DNA of 64,000 bases from Amycolatopsis sp. CA-126428 (GTDB lineage: Bacteria > Actinomycetota > Actinomycetes > Mycobacteriales > Pseudonocardiaceae). Position numbers and translations under genes: made by a program. Under the pieces are notes generated by a model. The model was given only the letters and a program-made list of their open reading frames with translations, had not been told where the DNA came from and ran no database searches. Location: contig NZ_PPHF01000152.1 of assembly GCF_002904335.1 (NCBI RefSeq), positions 62,001-126,000 on the forward strand, read 5' to 3'. Positions 8,747 to 16,553 of the stretch are shown in pieces. Position 1 is the stretch's first letter, and the number at the start of each line of letters is the position of its first letter.

Positions 8747-9361
8747 GTGTGGGTCTTCTTCGGCGCCTCCGTGCTCGTCGCCCTTACGCCTGGGGCGAAC
8801 AACCTGCTCGGTCTCCACCACGGCATGACGCACGGTGTCCGCCACGGCCTCGCCGGGCTGGGCGGCCGGCTGGCCGCTTTCACCCTGTTGATCGCCGCCG
8901 TCGCGGCCGGGCTGGGGCAGCTGCTGGCCGCGTCCGAGACCGCGTTGACGATCATCAAATGGGCCGGCGCCGCCTACCTGCTCTACCTCGGAGTCCGCCT
9001 GCTCTGGTCCACCTTCCGCGGCGAAAACACCCCGAAAGAGCTGCCGAAAACCCCCACGACGGCCTGGCGCGTCACGCGCAAGGAGTTCGGTGTCGCGCTC
9101 ACCAACCCGAAGGCGATCCTGATCTTCACCGCCTTCGTCCCGCAGTTCATCGACGCAGGTCACGGGTCATATCCGGGGCAGCTCGCGCTGCTGGGCGCGG
9201 GCTACCTGCTGGCCGAGTTCCTGGCCGGCTCGGTCTACGTCGGCGTCGGCGCCGCGGTGAAGACGATCAGGCTCTCCCGGCGGGCCCGGCGCAACGTCGA
9301 TCGGGGCACCGGCGCGGTCCTCGTCGGCCTGGCCGGCGCGCTCGCGATGTCGAACGCCTGA
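8747..9361 (+). CDS. LysE/RhtB family exporter
   Basis: Predicted inner-membrane exporter of amino acids or derivatives. The 204-residue length and about six hydrophobic helices fit the LysE/RhtB family. The N-terminal signature is present as VALTPGANNLLGLHHGM, and the central part has TNPKAILIFTAFVPQFID, equally typical. The GTG start lies very close to GGAGG. Substrate cannot be read from the sequence. It follows the proline-rich gene by 19 bases and may be cotranscribed with it. Confidence 0.85.
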   Translation: MWVFFGASVLVALTPGANNLLGLHHGMTHGVRHGLAGLGGRLAAFTLLIAAVAAGLGQLLAASETALTIIKWAGAAYLLYLGVRLLWSTFRGENTPKELPKTPTTAWRVTRKEFGVALTNPKAILIFTAFVPQFIDAGHGSYPGQLALLGAGYLLAEFLAGSVYVGVGAAVKTIRLSRRARRNVDRGTGAVLVGLAGALAMSNA

Positions 9362-9615
9362 GCCGCAATCTGTCAAGGAATCCGGGCAAGACGGCGATGT
9401 GGATCAACCCGCCGGAGCAACCTTGGTACGGAAAACGCACACGGACTGCGGACACGCCCTGTGAAGCTGTTAGAGTCGGCGACACGCTTCGGGACGAGTG
9501 TGCCCCGAAGCGTTCCTGGCTTGCGTGCCAGTAGTGCTGTGTGTTCCTGCCGGCCCCGTGCCGGCCAAGCCGATCGTCGGTTAGGACAGCCGACGACGCC
9601 GAGGAGGTCCCCCGC
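9362..9615 (+). promoter_or_regulatory. secY promoter region and leader hairpin
   Basis: This 254-base gap precedes secY. A possible -10 box TAGAGT lies at 9471-9476; the -35 is not convincing. A perfect ten-base-pair hairpin, ACGCTTCGGG - ten-base loop - CCCGAAGCGT, spans 9484-9513, right where such a transcript would begin. There is no T tract, so it looks like a 5' leader stem and not a terminator. The secY binding site GAGGAGGT is at 9601-9608. Confidence 0.45.
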
Positions 9616-10923
9616 GTGCTCAGCGCCTTCCGCTCGGCTCTCGCGACGCCGGATCTACGCAAGAAGATCCTGTTCACGCTAGCCATCGTCGCGGTTTACC
9701 GAATCGGTGCGACCATTCCGGCGCCCGGCATCTCGTACGGTGCCGTACAGGCCTGTAGCTCCCAGGCGCAGCAGGAGGGCGTCTACCAGCTGCTGAACCT
9801 GTTCAGCGGTGGTGCGCTGCTGCAGCTGTCGCTCTTCTCGACCGGCATCATGCCGTACATCACGGCGAGCATCATCATCCAGCTGCTCACCGTGGTCATC
9901 CCGCGGTTCGAGGAGCTGAAGAAGGAAGGGCAGTCCGGCCAGGGCAAGCTGACCCAGTACACCCGGTACCTGACGATCGCGCTGGCGATCCTGCAGGCCA
10001 CCGGCGTGGTCGCGCTCGCGGACCGCAAGCAGCTCTTCCCCGACTGCCAGTCGCCGATCATCCCGGACAACAGCGTCTACTCGCTGGCCATCATCGTCAT
10101 CACGATGACCGCGGGCACCGCCGTCATGATGTGGCTGGGCGAGCTGATCACCGAGCGCGGCGTCGGCAACGGCATGTCCGTCCTGATCTTCCTGAACATC
10201 GCGGCGCGCATCCCGGTCGAGGGCGGCAACATCCTCAGCAACGCCGGTGGCGTGGGCCTGGCGATCGTCTGCGTCTTCGGCCTGGTGATCATCGCCAGCG
10301 TCATCTTCGTCGAGCAGGGGCAGCGCCGGATCCCGGTGCAGTACGCCAAGCGCATGATCGGCCGCCGGATGTACGGCGGCACGTCGACCTACCTGCCGAT
10401 CAAGGTCAACCAGGCCGGTGTCATCCCGGTCATCTTCGCGTCGTCCCTGCTGTACCTGCCGGACCTGATCAGCCGCCTCGTCGGCGACCAGAACGCCAAC
10501 TCCGGCTGGCAGGTGTTCGTCAAGAACTACATCGTGAACCAGTCCAGCTGGGTGCACATCGCGCTGTACTTCGCCCTGATCATCTTCTTCACGTACTTCT
10601 ACATCACGATCACGTTCAACGTGGACGAGCGTGCGGAAGAGATGAAGAAGTTCGGCGGCTTCATCCCGGGCATCCGCCCGGGCCGCCCGACGGCGGAGTA
10701 CCTGAGCTTCGTGCTCGGCCGGATCACCCTGCCGGGTTCGCTCTACCTGGGCATCATCGCGATCCTTCCGAACTTCTTCCTGTCGTTGACCGGTAGCGGG
10801 AACAACCAGAACTTCCCGTTCGGCGGCACCGCTGTGCTGATCATGGTCGGTGTCGGCCTCGACACCGTGAAGCAGATCGAGAGCCAGCTGATGCAGCGCA
10901 ACTACGAAGGGTTCTTGAAGTGA
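9616..10923 (+). CDS. secY: Preprotein translocase channel SecY
   Basis: Central ten-helix channel of the general secretion pathway in the cytoplasmic membrane. I chose the GTG at 9616, eight bases after GAGGAGGT, giving VLSAFRSALATPDLRKKILF and 435 residues; the frame is open further upstream without family similarity. Motifs include the plug region GGALLQLSLFSTGIMPYITAS, the cytosolic loop KRMIGRRMYGGTSTYLPIKV and the C-terminal IMVGVGLDTVKQIESQLMQR. Its stop overlaps adk, forming a secY-adk-map operon. Confidence 0.97.
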   Translation: MLSAFRSALATPDLRKKILFTLAIVAVYRIGATIPAPGISYGAVQACSSQAQQEGVYQLLNLFSGGALLQLSLFSTGIMPYITASIIIQLLTVVIPRFEELKKEGQSGQGKLTQYTRYLTIALAILQATGVVALADRKQLFPDCQSPIIPDNSVYSLAIIVITMTAGTAVMMWLGELITERGVGNGMSVLIFLNIAARIPVEGGNILSNAGGVGLAIVCVFGLVIIASVIFVEQGQRRIPVQYAKRMIGRRMYGGTSTYLPIKVNQAGVIPVIFASSLLYLPDLISRLVGDQNANSGWQVFVKNYIVNQSSWVHIALYFALIIFFTYFYITITFNVDERAEEMKKFGGFIPGIRPGRPTAEYLSFVLGRITLPGSLYLGIIAILPNFFLSLTGSGNNQNFPFGGTAVLIMVGVGLDTVKQIESQLMQRNYEGFLK

Positions 10924-11474
10924 CGCGCCTGGTTCTCGTGGGCCCGCCCGGCGCGGGCAAGGGCACGCAGGCGGTGGCCCTGTCCGAGCAGCTGCGTGTC
11001 CCGCACATCTCCACCGGTGACCTGTTCCGCGCGCACGTCGGCCAGGAAACCCCCCTCGGCCAGGAGGCGAAGCGCTACCTGGACTCGGGTGAGCTCGTGC
11101 CCGACTCGGTGACCAACGAAATGGTCCGCGAGCGGCTCGCCGAGCCGGACGCCAAGGCCGGCTTCCTGCTCGACGGCTTCCCCCGCAACACCAAGCAGGC
11201 CGAGGTCCTCGGCGAGATCCTCGGCGACGCGGACGTTTCGCTCGACGCGGTGATCCAGCTGCAGGTCCCGGAGGACGTCGTCGTCGGGCGGCTCATGTCG
11301 CGCGGCCGCGCGGACGACACCGAAGAGGTCATCCGCCGCCGTCAGCAGATCTACGTGTCGGACACCGCGCCGCTGCTTGAGTACTACGCCGACATCCTGG
11401 TGACCGTCGACGGTGTCGGCAGTGTCGAGGAGATCTCCGGCCGGGTGCTGAAAGCGCTGCGCGACCGCACGTGA
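10920..11474 (+). CDS. adk: Adenylate kinase
   Basis: Catalyses ATP + AMP to 2 ADP in the cytoplasm. The 184 residues begin with the P-loop segment RLVLVGPPGAGKGTQAVALS, then STGDLFRAHV and the AMP-binding DGFPRNTKQAEVL; the catalytic arginine segment is RADDTEEVIRRR. It is the short form that lacks the zinc-type LID insertion, as in other actinobacteria. The start GTG overlaps the secY stop and the stop overlaps an upstream candidate start of map. Confidence 0.97.
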   Translation: MTRLVLVGPPGAGKGTQAVALSEQLRVPHISTGDLFRAHVGQETPLGQEAKRYLDSGELVPDSVTNEMVRERLAEPDAKAGFLLDGFPRNTKQAEVLGEILGDADVSLDAVIQLQVPEDVVVGRLMSRGRADDTEEVIRRRQQIYVSDTAPLLEYYADILVTVDGVGSVEEISGRVLKALRDRT

Positions 11475-11518
11475 ACCTCGGAGGATTGCGTGTTCTGCAA
11501 GTGCTCCGCCGTGGGCGC

Positions 11519-12295
11519 ATGATCGAAGTCAAGACGCCGGACGAGCTGCAGGCGATGCGGGCCGCGGGCCTCGTCGTCGCCCGCACGCTCGCGGCGGTGC
11601 GCGCCGCGGCGAAGCCGGGCGTCAGCACCGCCGAGCTCGACGAGCTGGCCGAGCAGACGATCCGGGACGCCGGCGCGGTGCCGTCGTTCAAGGGCTACCA
11701 CGGTTTCCCGGCGTCGATCTGCGCTTCGGTGAACGAGCAGATCGTCCACGGCATCCCGGCGAAGTCCCAGGTGCTGGCCGACGGCGACATCATCTCCGTC
11801 GACTGCGGGGCCATCCTCGACGGCTGGCACGGTGACTCCGCCGTGACGCTGGCCATCGGCCAGGTCTCCGACGCCGACCTCGCGCTGTCCGCGGCGACCG
11901 AGGCGGCGATGTGGGCCGGGATCGAGGCGGTCACCGCCGGCGGCCGGCTCACCGACATCTCCTACGCCGTCCAGTCCGCCGCCGAGCGCGCGGGCCGCGA
12001 CGACGGCATCGAGTACGGGATGATCGTCGAGTACGGCGGCCACGGCATCGGCCGCGAGATGCACATGGACCCGTTCCTGCCCAACGTCGGCAAGCCCGGC
12101 AAGGGCCCGCGGCTGAAGCCCGGCATGGCGCTGGCGATCGAGCCGATGCTCACCGGCGGTGGCGGCGAGACCCGCGAGCTGGACGACGGCTGGACGGTCG
12201 TCACGGCCGACGGCTCCCGCGCTGCGCACTGGGAGCACACCGTCGCGATCACCGAAGACGGTCCCTGGGTGCTCACCGCGGCTGAAGACGCCTGA
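11519..12295 (+). CDS. map: Methionine aminopeptidase, type I
   Basis: Removes the initiator methionine from nascent proteins. From the ATG at 11519 the product is 258 residues, starting MIEVKTPDELQAMRAAGLVV, the family start. In-frame GTG at 11471 (overlapping adk) and TTG at 11486 are alternatives; a GGAGG at 11480 is far from the ATG, so the true start is uncertain. Metal ligands sit in DIISVDCGAILDGWHGDSAV (Asp and Asp), GGHGIGREMH (His) and the two Glu of LAIEPMLTG and HWEHTVAIT. Confidence 0.93.
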   Translation: MIEVKTPDELQAMRAAGLVVARTLAAVRAAAKPGVSTAELDELAEQTIRDAGAVPSFKGYHGFPASICASVNEQIVHGIPAKSQVLADGDIISVDCGAILDGWHGDSAVTLAIGQVSDADLALSAATEAAMWAGIEAVTAGGRLTDISYAVQSAAERAGRDDGIEYGMIVEYGGHGIGREMHMDPFLPNVGKPGKGPRLKPGMALAIEPMLTGGGGETRELDDGWTVVTADGSRAAHWEHTVAITEDGPWVLTAAEDA

Positions 12296-12310
12296 CCTGC
12301 GCAAACGCCC

Positions 12311-12354
12311 TCGTGAGTGGTAAGGCGTGTTCTAACCCTCTTTACCACTCACGA
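12311..12354. repeat. 44-base palindromic repeat, copy 1
   Basis: Arms TCGTGAGTGGTAA and TTACCACTCACGA flank an 18-base centre containing TTCTAACCC. The outer 13 pairs are perfect and the inner part partly mismatched. It starts 15 bases after the map stop and belongs to a five-member family in this window (others near 17451, 38478, 55434, 56521). A hairpin at the end of the secY-adk-map transcript could end transcription or protect the 3' end. Confidence 0.85.
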
Positions 12355-12586
12355 CCGCTGTCGCCCGTTCGCTTACCATGGTCACCCCGGTTTGGGGGTC
12401 GCGACACGAGTTGCGTACACTGTCAAGTCGGCGCACTTATCGCGCCCGGATCCTGCGCGCTCGTGAATTCACGGTCTACTGGGACTCGGGCACCGGTGTG
12501 CCGACGCACCGCCCAACCAGCACTAGTGCTCCGGTTGGTCACAGACTGTAGCGACAGACAGTGTCGACAAAGGAAATGCGGAGGAC
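12355..12586 (+). promoter_or_regulatory. infA promoter region and leader
   Basis: 232 non-coding bases ahead of infA. A -10-like TACACT lies at 12416-12421 without a convincing -35. Short self-complementary stretches occur (GGGCACCGGTGTGCC near 12488 and GACAGTGTCGAC near 12559). The infA binding site is GCGGAGGAC just before the ATG. A strong promoter is expected here because translation genes follow; the exact start is not visible. Confidence 0.4.
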
Positions 12587-12808
12587 ATGGCGAAGAAAGA
12601 CGGGGCCATCGAGGTCGAAGGCCGCGTAGTCGAGCCGCTCCCCAACGCGATGTTCCGCGTCGAGTTGGAGAACGGCCACAAGGTCCTGGCACACATCAGC
12701 GGCAAGATGCGGCAGCACTACATCCGCATCCTGCCCGAGGACAGGGTTGTCGTGGAGCTCTCGCCCTACGACCTCTCTCGTGGTCGCATCGTCTACCGCT
12801 ACAAGTGA
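12587..12808 (+). CDS. infA: Translation initiation factor IF-1
   Basis: IF-1 occupies the ribosomal A site during initiation. The 73-residue product is a single S1/OB domain: MAKKDGAIEVEGRVVEPLPN, then MFRVELENGHKVLAHISGKM and the C-terminal LSPYDLSRGRIVYRYK. The length is standard. The ATG follows GCGGAGGACATG. rpmJ follows after 33 bases. Confidence 0.98.
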   Translation: MAKKDGAIEVEGRVVEPLPNAMFRVELENGHKVLAHISGKMRQHYIRILPEDRVVVELSPYDLSRGRIVYRYK

Positions 12809-12841
12809 TCACGAAGAGCAGCTACTAGGAGAGCAGAAGAC

Positions 12842-12955
12842 GTGAAGGTCCAGCCGAGCGTCAAGAAGATCTGCGACAAGTGCAAGGTGATCCGCCGTCA
12901 CGGCCGGATCATGGTGATCTGCGAGAACCTGCGGCACAAGCAGCGGCAGGGCTGA
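12842..12955 (+). CDS. rpmJ: 50S ribosomal protein L36
   Basis: A 37-residue zinc-binding protein of the large subunit. It reads VKVQPSVKKICDKCKVIRRH, followed by GRIMVICENLRHKQRQG. Zinc ligands are the CxxC at residues 11 and 14, Cys27 and His32. GTG start after AGGAGAGCAGAAGAC. Location between infA and rpsM is the usual one. Only this zinc-binding (C+) form is seen here. Confidence 0.96.
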   Translation: MKVQPSVKKICDKCKVIRRHGRIMVICENLRHKQRQG

Positions 12956-13161
12956 TTGCCAAGCACTCGACCAGAGTGGCTTGACGGCTACACAACCTCC
13001 CCGCACCTGCCGGTTCACGCGAGTGAAGCGGTTCACCCCCGGGCTTCAGGCCGGGGCCGGGACACCCGAAGCGCAAGCCGAGGGCACGACAGGCGAGTCG
13101 GTCCCGGAACCGGACGGGGAGCAGACCTGAAGATGAAACCGAAGAAGGAGCATCAACGCCA

Positions 13162-13542
13162 ATGGCACGACTCGCTGGCGTAGACCTCCCCCGCGAAAAG
13201 CGGTTGGAGATCGCGCTTACCTACATCTACGGCATCGGCCGTACCCGCTCGAAGCAGCTCATCAAGGCTGCCGAGCTCAACGCGGACACCCGCGTCAAAG
13301 ACCTCAGCGATGACGACCTCGCGAAGCTGCGTGTGTACATCGAAGAGAACTTCAAGGTCGAGGGTGACCTTCGCCGTGAGGTGAACGCCGACATCCGTCG
13401 GAAGATCGAGATCGGGTGCTACGAGGGCCTTCGCTGGCGCCGCGGACTTCCCGTCCGTGGTCAGCGCACGAAGACCAACGCCCGTACCCGCAAGGGTCCG
13501 AAGAAGACGGTCGCCGGCAAGAAGAAGGCTGGCAAGAAGTGA
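13162..13542 (+). CDS. rpsM: 30S ribosomal protein S13
   Basis: S13 lies in the small-subunit head and contacts the P-site tRNA and L5. The 126 residues start MARLAGVDLPREKRLEIALT and include IYGIGRTRSKQLIKAAEL (helix-hairpin-helix) and RWRRGLPVRGQRTKTNARTR near the C-terminus. About 200 non-coding bases separate it from rpmJ. The stop overlaps the GTG of a 61-codon frame described next. Confidence 0.98.
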   Translation: MARLAGVDLPREKRLEIALTYIYGIGRTRSKQLIKAAELNADTRVKDLSDDDLAKLRVYIEENFKVEGDLRREVNADIRRKIEIGCYEGLRWRRGLPVRGQRTKTNARTRKGPKKTVAGKKKAGKK

Positions 13543-13724
13543 GCGTCCAGGGCAAGAAGGTCGTGCAGATGGGTGGCGTTCAGCGCCGCGGCTCGGCTTG
13601 TGTCTCGCCCAAGGCGCTCTACGCCCGCCCGATGGCGCTCCGCAACCTGTACACCGACGCCGGTTCGATCATCCGGCGCGGACAGGCCGAAGCGGTCGCC
13701 GCTCACCAAGAGAACGCGCGCTAA
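13539..13724 (+). CDS. Candidate 61-aa basic protein between rpsM and rpsK
   Basis: I do not recognise this product. A GTG overlapping the rpsM stop (GTGA) opens 61 codons starting VSVQGKKVVQMGGVQRRGSA and ending AVAAHQENAR. Nearly all third positions are G or C, as in the adjoining ribosomal genes, and the stop TAA is six bases before the AGGAG of rpsK. The overlap suggests translational coupling to rpsM. No such gene is standard between rpsM and rpsK, so this could be a lineage-specific small protein or a spacer open by chance; overlap and codon bias favour coding. Confidence 0.5.
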   Translation: MSVQGKKVVQMGGVQRRGSACVSPKALYARPMALRNLYTDAGSIIRRGQAEAVAAHQENAR

Positions 13725-13742
13725 CAGGAGATCCCTCACAAC

Positions 13743-14150
13743 ATGCCACCGAAGTCTCGTACTGCGGCCGGGGCCAAGAAGGTCCGCCGCAAGGAAAAGA
13801 AGAATGTCGCGCACGGTCACGCGCACATCAAGAGCACCTTCAACAACACCATCGTCTCGATCACGGACCCGACCGGTGCCGTGATCGCGTGGGCGTCGAG
13901 TGGGCACGTGGGCTTCAAGGGCTCCCGCAAGTCCACCCCGTTCGCCGCGCAGATGGCCGCCGAGAACGCTGCCCGCAAGGCCGCCGAGCACGGCATGAAG
14001 AAGGTCGACGTCTTCGTGAAGGGCCCGGGTTCGGGCCGCGAGACGGCGATCCGCTCGCTGCAGGCGGCCGGCCTCGAGGTCGGCACCATCCAGGACGTGA
14101 CCCCGCAGCCTCACAACGGCTGCCGCCCGCCCAAGCGGCGCCGGGTCTGA
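13743..14150 (+). CDS. rpsK: 30S ribosomal protein S11
   Basis: S11 sits on the platform of the small subunit near the E site. The 135 residues contain HVKGT-like SRKSTPFAAQMAAENAARKA, FVKGPGSGRETAIRSLQAAG and the C-terminal DVTPQPHNGCRPPKRRRV signature. ATG after ACAGGAGATCCCTCACAAC. rpsD follows after 23 bases. Confidence 0.98.
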   Translation: MPPKSRTAAGAKKVRRKEKKNVAHGHAHIKSTFNNTIVSITDPTGAVIAWASSGHVGFKGSRKSTPFAAQMAAENAARKAAEHGMKKVDVFVKGPGSGRETAIRSLQAAGLEVGTIQDVTPQPHNGCRPPKRRRV

Positions 14151-14173
14151 GGAACGGGGAGGAGTAAGAAGAA

Positions 14174-14779
14174 ATGGCTCGTTACACCGGCCCCGCGACG
14201 CGTATTTCGCGTCGCCTCAAGGTTGACCTCATCGGCGGCGACCAGGCTTTCGAGCGTCGCCCCTACCCGCCGGGCCAGCACGGCCGCGGGCGCATCAAGG
14301 AGTCCGAGTACCTCCTGCAGTCGCAGGAGAAGCAGAAGGCTCGCTACACCTACGGCGTTCTCGAGCGTCAGTTCGTCCGGTACTACAAGGAAGCCGTCCG
14401 GCGTCCGGGCAAGACCGGTGAGAACCTGCTCCAGATCCTCGAGTCCCGCCTGGACAACGTGATCTACCGCGCCGGCATCGCCCGCACCCGCCGTCAGGCG
14501 CGTCAGCTGGTGAGCCACGGCCACTTCCTGGTCAACGGCGTCAAGGTCAACGTCCCGTCGTACCAGGTCACCAAGTGGGACATCATCGACGTGCGGCCGA
14601 AGTCGTTCTCGATGCTGCCCTTCGTCGTGGCCAAGGAGTCCTTCGGCGACCGCCCGATCCCGGCGTGGCTGCAGGTCGTCCAGTCCAACCTCCGCGTGCT
14701 TGTCCACCAGCTCCCGGAGCGTGCGCAGATCGACGTTCCGGTTCAGGAACAGCTGATCGTCGAGCTTTACTCGAAGTAG
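14174..14779 (+). CDS. rpsD: 30S ribosomal protein S4
   Basis: S4 nucleates small-subunit assembly and forms part of the mRNA entry channel. The 201-residue protein begins MARYTGPATRISRRLKVDLI. The S4 domain runs from about residue 92 (LESRLDNVIYRAGIARTRRQ), with ARQLVSHGHFLVNGVKVNVP. It lacks the N-terminal zinc cysteines, as in the C- form. Strong site GGGGAGGAGTAAGAAGAA before the ATG. Confidence 0.98.
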   Translation: MARYTGPATRISRRLKVDLIGGDQAFERRPYPPGQHGRGRIKESEYLLQSQEKQKARYTYGVLERQFVRYYKEAVRRPGKTGENLLQILESRLDNVIYRAGIARTRRQARQLVSHGHFLVNGVKVNVPSYQVTKWDIIDVRPKSFSMLPFVVAKESFGDRPIPAWLQVVQSNLRVLVHQLPERAQIDVPVQEQLIVELYSK

Positions 14780-14800
14780 TCCGGCCCCGGCTGGAGTACG

Positions 14801-14829
14801 GGCGGCGGCGCAACAGGTGCGCCGCCGCC
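14801..14829 (+). other. Hairpin between rpsD and rpoA
   Basis: Perfect twelve-base-pair stem GGCGGCGGCGCA - acagg - TGCGCCGCCGCC, starting 21 bases after the rpsD stop in the 106-base gap before rpoA. No T tract follows. It could be a processing site, a partial attenuator or a stabilising element between the ribosomal genes and rpoA; no promoter is obvious after it. Confidence 0.55.
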
Positions 14830-14885
14830 GCGCCATCCCTTCGACGTCATATGGCGGGCGTCGTCTGGAAAGGAATTAGGAAGAA

Positions 14886-15956
14886 ATGCTGATTTCCCAG
14901 CGGCCGGCTCTCGGCGAAGAGACGGTCAACGAGACCCGCTCCCGGTTCACCATCGAACCGCTGGAGCCCGGCTTCGGCTACACGCTCGGCAACTCGCTGC
15001 GTCGTACGCTGCTGTCGTCCATCCCGGGCGCGGCCGTGACGAGCATCCGCATCGACGGCGTGCTGCACGAGTTCACCACCGTTCCCGGGGTGAAGGAAGA
15101 CGTCACCGACATCATCCTGAACCTCAAGGAGCTCGTGGTGTCCTCGGAAGAGGACGAGCCGGTCACCATGTACCTGCGCAAGCAGGGCCCGGGTGAGGTC
15201 ACGGCGGCCGACATCGTGCCGCCGGCGGGTGTCACCGTGCACAACCCGGATCTGCACATCGCGTCGCTGAACGGCAAGGGCAAGCTCGAGATCGAGCTCG
15301 TCGTCGAGCGCGGCCGCGGTTACGTTCCGGCCCTGCAGAACAAGCAGGCGGGCGCGGAGATCGGCCGGATCCCGGTCGACTCGATCTACTCGCCGGTGCT
15401 CAAGGTGACCTACAAGGTCGAGGCCACCCGTGTCGAGCAGCGCACCGACTTCGACAAGCTGATCCTGGACGTCGAGACCAAGCCGTCGATCACGCCGCGC
15501 GACGCGGTCGCGTCGGCCGGCAAGACGCTGGTGGAGCTGTTCGGTCTCGCTCGCGAGCTGAACGTCGACGCCGAGGGCATCGAGATCGGCCCGTCGCCGC
15601 AGGAGGCGGACACCATCGCCGCCTACGCGATGCCGATCGAGGACCTGGACCTCACCGTCCGGTCGTACAACTGCCTCAAGCGCGAAGGCATCCACACGGT
15701 GGGCGAGCTCGTCTCGCGCAGCGAGGCGGACCTGCTCGACATCCGCAACTTCGGCGCCAAGTCGATCGACGAGGTCAAGCTCAAGCTCGTCGGCCTCGGC
15801 CTCGCGCTGAAGGACAGCCCGCCCGGGTTCGACCCGACCGCGGCTGCGGCCAGCTACGACGGTGAAGGCTGGTCGGAGGGTGTCGGTGGCATCGCCGACG
15901 GGATTTCGGACGGCCACGACGATGGCCAGGACTACGCAGAGACCGAGCAGCTCTAG
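14886..15956 (+). CDS. rpoA: RNA polymerase subunit alpha
   Basis: Alpha dimerises to start RNA polymerase assembly and contacts promoter UP elements. The product is 356 residues; ATG after GGAATTAGGAAGAA. The N-terminal domain has RFTIEPLEPGFGYTLGNSLR and RRTLLSSIPGAAVTSIRIDG. The C-terminal domain starts around residue 250 with LDLTVRSYNCLKREGIHTVG and RNFGAKSIDEVKLKL. The acidic tail (GISDGHDDGQDYAETEQL) is usual in actinobacteria. Cotranscribed with rplQ, 44 bases downstream. Confidence 0.98.
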   Translation: MLISQRPALGEETVNETRSRFTIEPLEPGFGYTLGNSLRRTLLSSIPGAAVTSIRIDGVLHEFTTVPGVKEDVTDIILNLKELVVSSEEDEPVTMYLRKQGPGEVTAADIVPPAGVTVHNPDLHIASLNGKGKLEIELVVERGRGYVPALQNKQAGAEIGRIPVDSIYSPVLKVTYKVEATRVEQRTDFDKLILDVETKPSITPRDAVASAGKTLVELFGLARELNVDAEGIEIGPSPQEADTIAAYAMPIEDLDLTVRSYNCLKREGIHTVGELVSRSEADLLDIRNFGAKSIDEVKLKLVGLGLALKDSPPGFDPTAAAASYDGEGWSEGVGGIADGISDGHDDGQDYAETEQL

Positions 15957-16000
15957 GGCTCTGTGCCTGGACGCTGCGAGCTGAACTAGTAGGAGAACCA

Positions 16001-16549
16001 ATGCCCACCCCTACCAAGGGAGCCCGGCTCGGCGGGTCGTCCGCGCACGAGCGGCTGATCCTGGCCAACTTGGCCACGCAGCTGTTCGAGCACGGCAAGA
16101 TCACGACCACCGAGGCGAAGGCCCGCCGGGTCCGCCCGCTGGCCGAGAAGCTGATCACGAAGGCGAAGCGGGGCGACCTGCACAACCGCCGTCAGGTGCA
16201 GAAGGTCGTCCGTGACAAGGACGTCGTGCACAAGCTGTTCGCCGAGATCGGTCCGCACTTCGCGGAGCGCCCGGGCGGCTACACCCGGATCACCAAGACG
16301 ATGGCGCGCAAGGGCGACAACGCCGCCATGGCCGTCATCGAGCTGGTGTCCGAGAAGACCGTGACGTCCGAGGCCGAGCGCGCTCGCAAGACGAAGTTCG
16401 CCAAGGACGAGAAGGCCGCCGCCCCGGTTGCCGAGGAGACCACCACCGAGGCTCCGGCTGCCGAGGAGGCTCCGGCTGCCACCGAGGACGCCGCGACCAC
16501 CGAGGCTCCGGCCTCGGAGGAGACCGACGCCGACGCCAAGAAGGACTGA
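16001..16549 (+). CDS. rplQ: 50S ribosomal protein L17 with acidic tail
   Basis: L17 lies near the exit tunnel. The family core (MPTPTKGARLGGSSAHERLI, NLATQLFEHGKITTTEAKAR) occupies roughly residues 1-125. The remaining ~55 residues are an Ala/Glu/Thr/Pro tail with repeats of the TEAPAAEE type, making the protein 182 residues against ~120 in E. coli. ATG after AGTAGGAGAACCA. truA follows with almost no gap. Confidence 0.97.
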   Translation: MPTPTKGARLGGSSAHERLILANLATQLFEHGKITTTEAKARRVRPLAEKLITKAKRGDLHNRRQVQKVVRDKDVVHKLFAEIGPHFAERPGGYTRITKTMARKGDNAAMAVIELVSEKTVTSEAERARKTKFAKDEKAAAPVAEETTTEAPAAEEAPAATEDAATTEAPASEETDADAKKD

Positions 16550-16553
16550 CGTC

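Noticed and set aside
12956..13161. Possible gene between rpmJ and rpsM
   Set aside because: A 75-codon frame exists but has no good start site, a mixed composition and no recognisable product; the gap is probably leader sequence.
14801..14829. Terminator that would separate rpoA from the ribosomal genes
   Set aside because: Strong stem but no T tract and no convincing promoter before rpoA, so I list it only as a hairpin.
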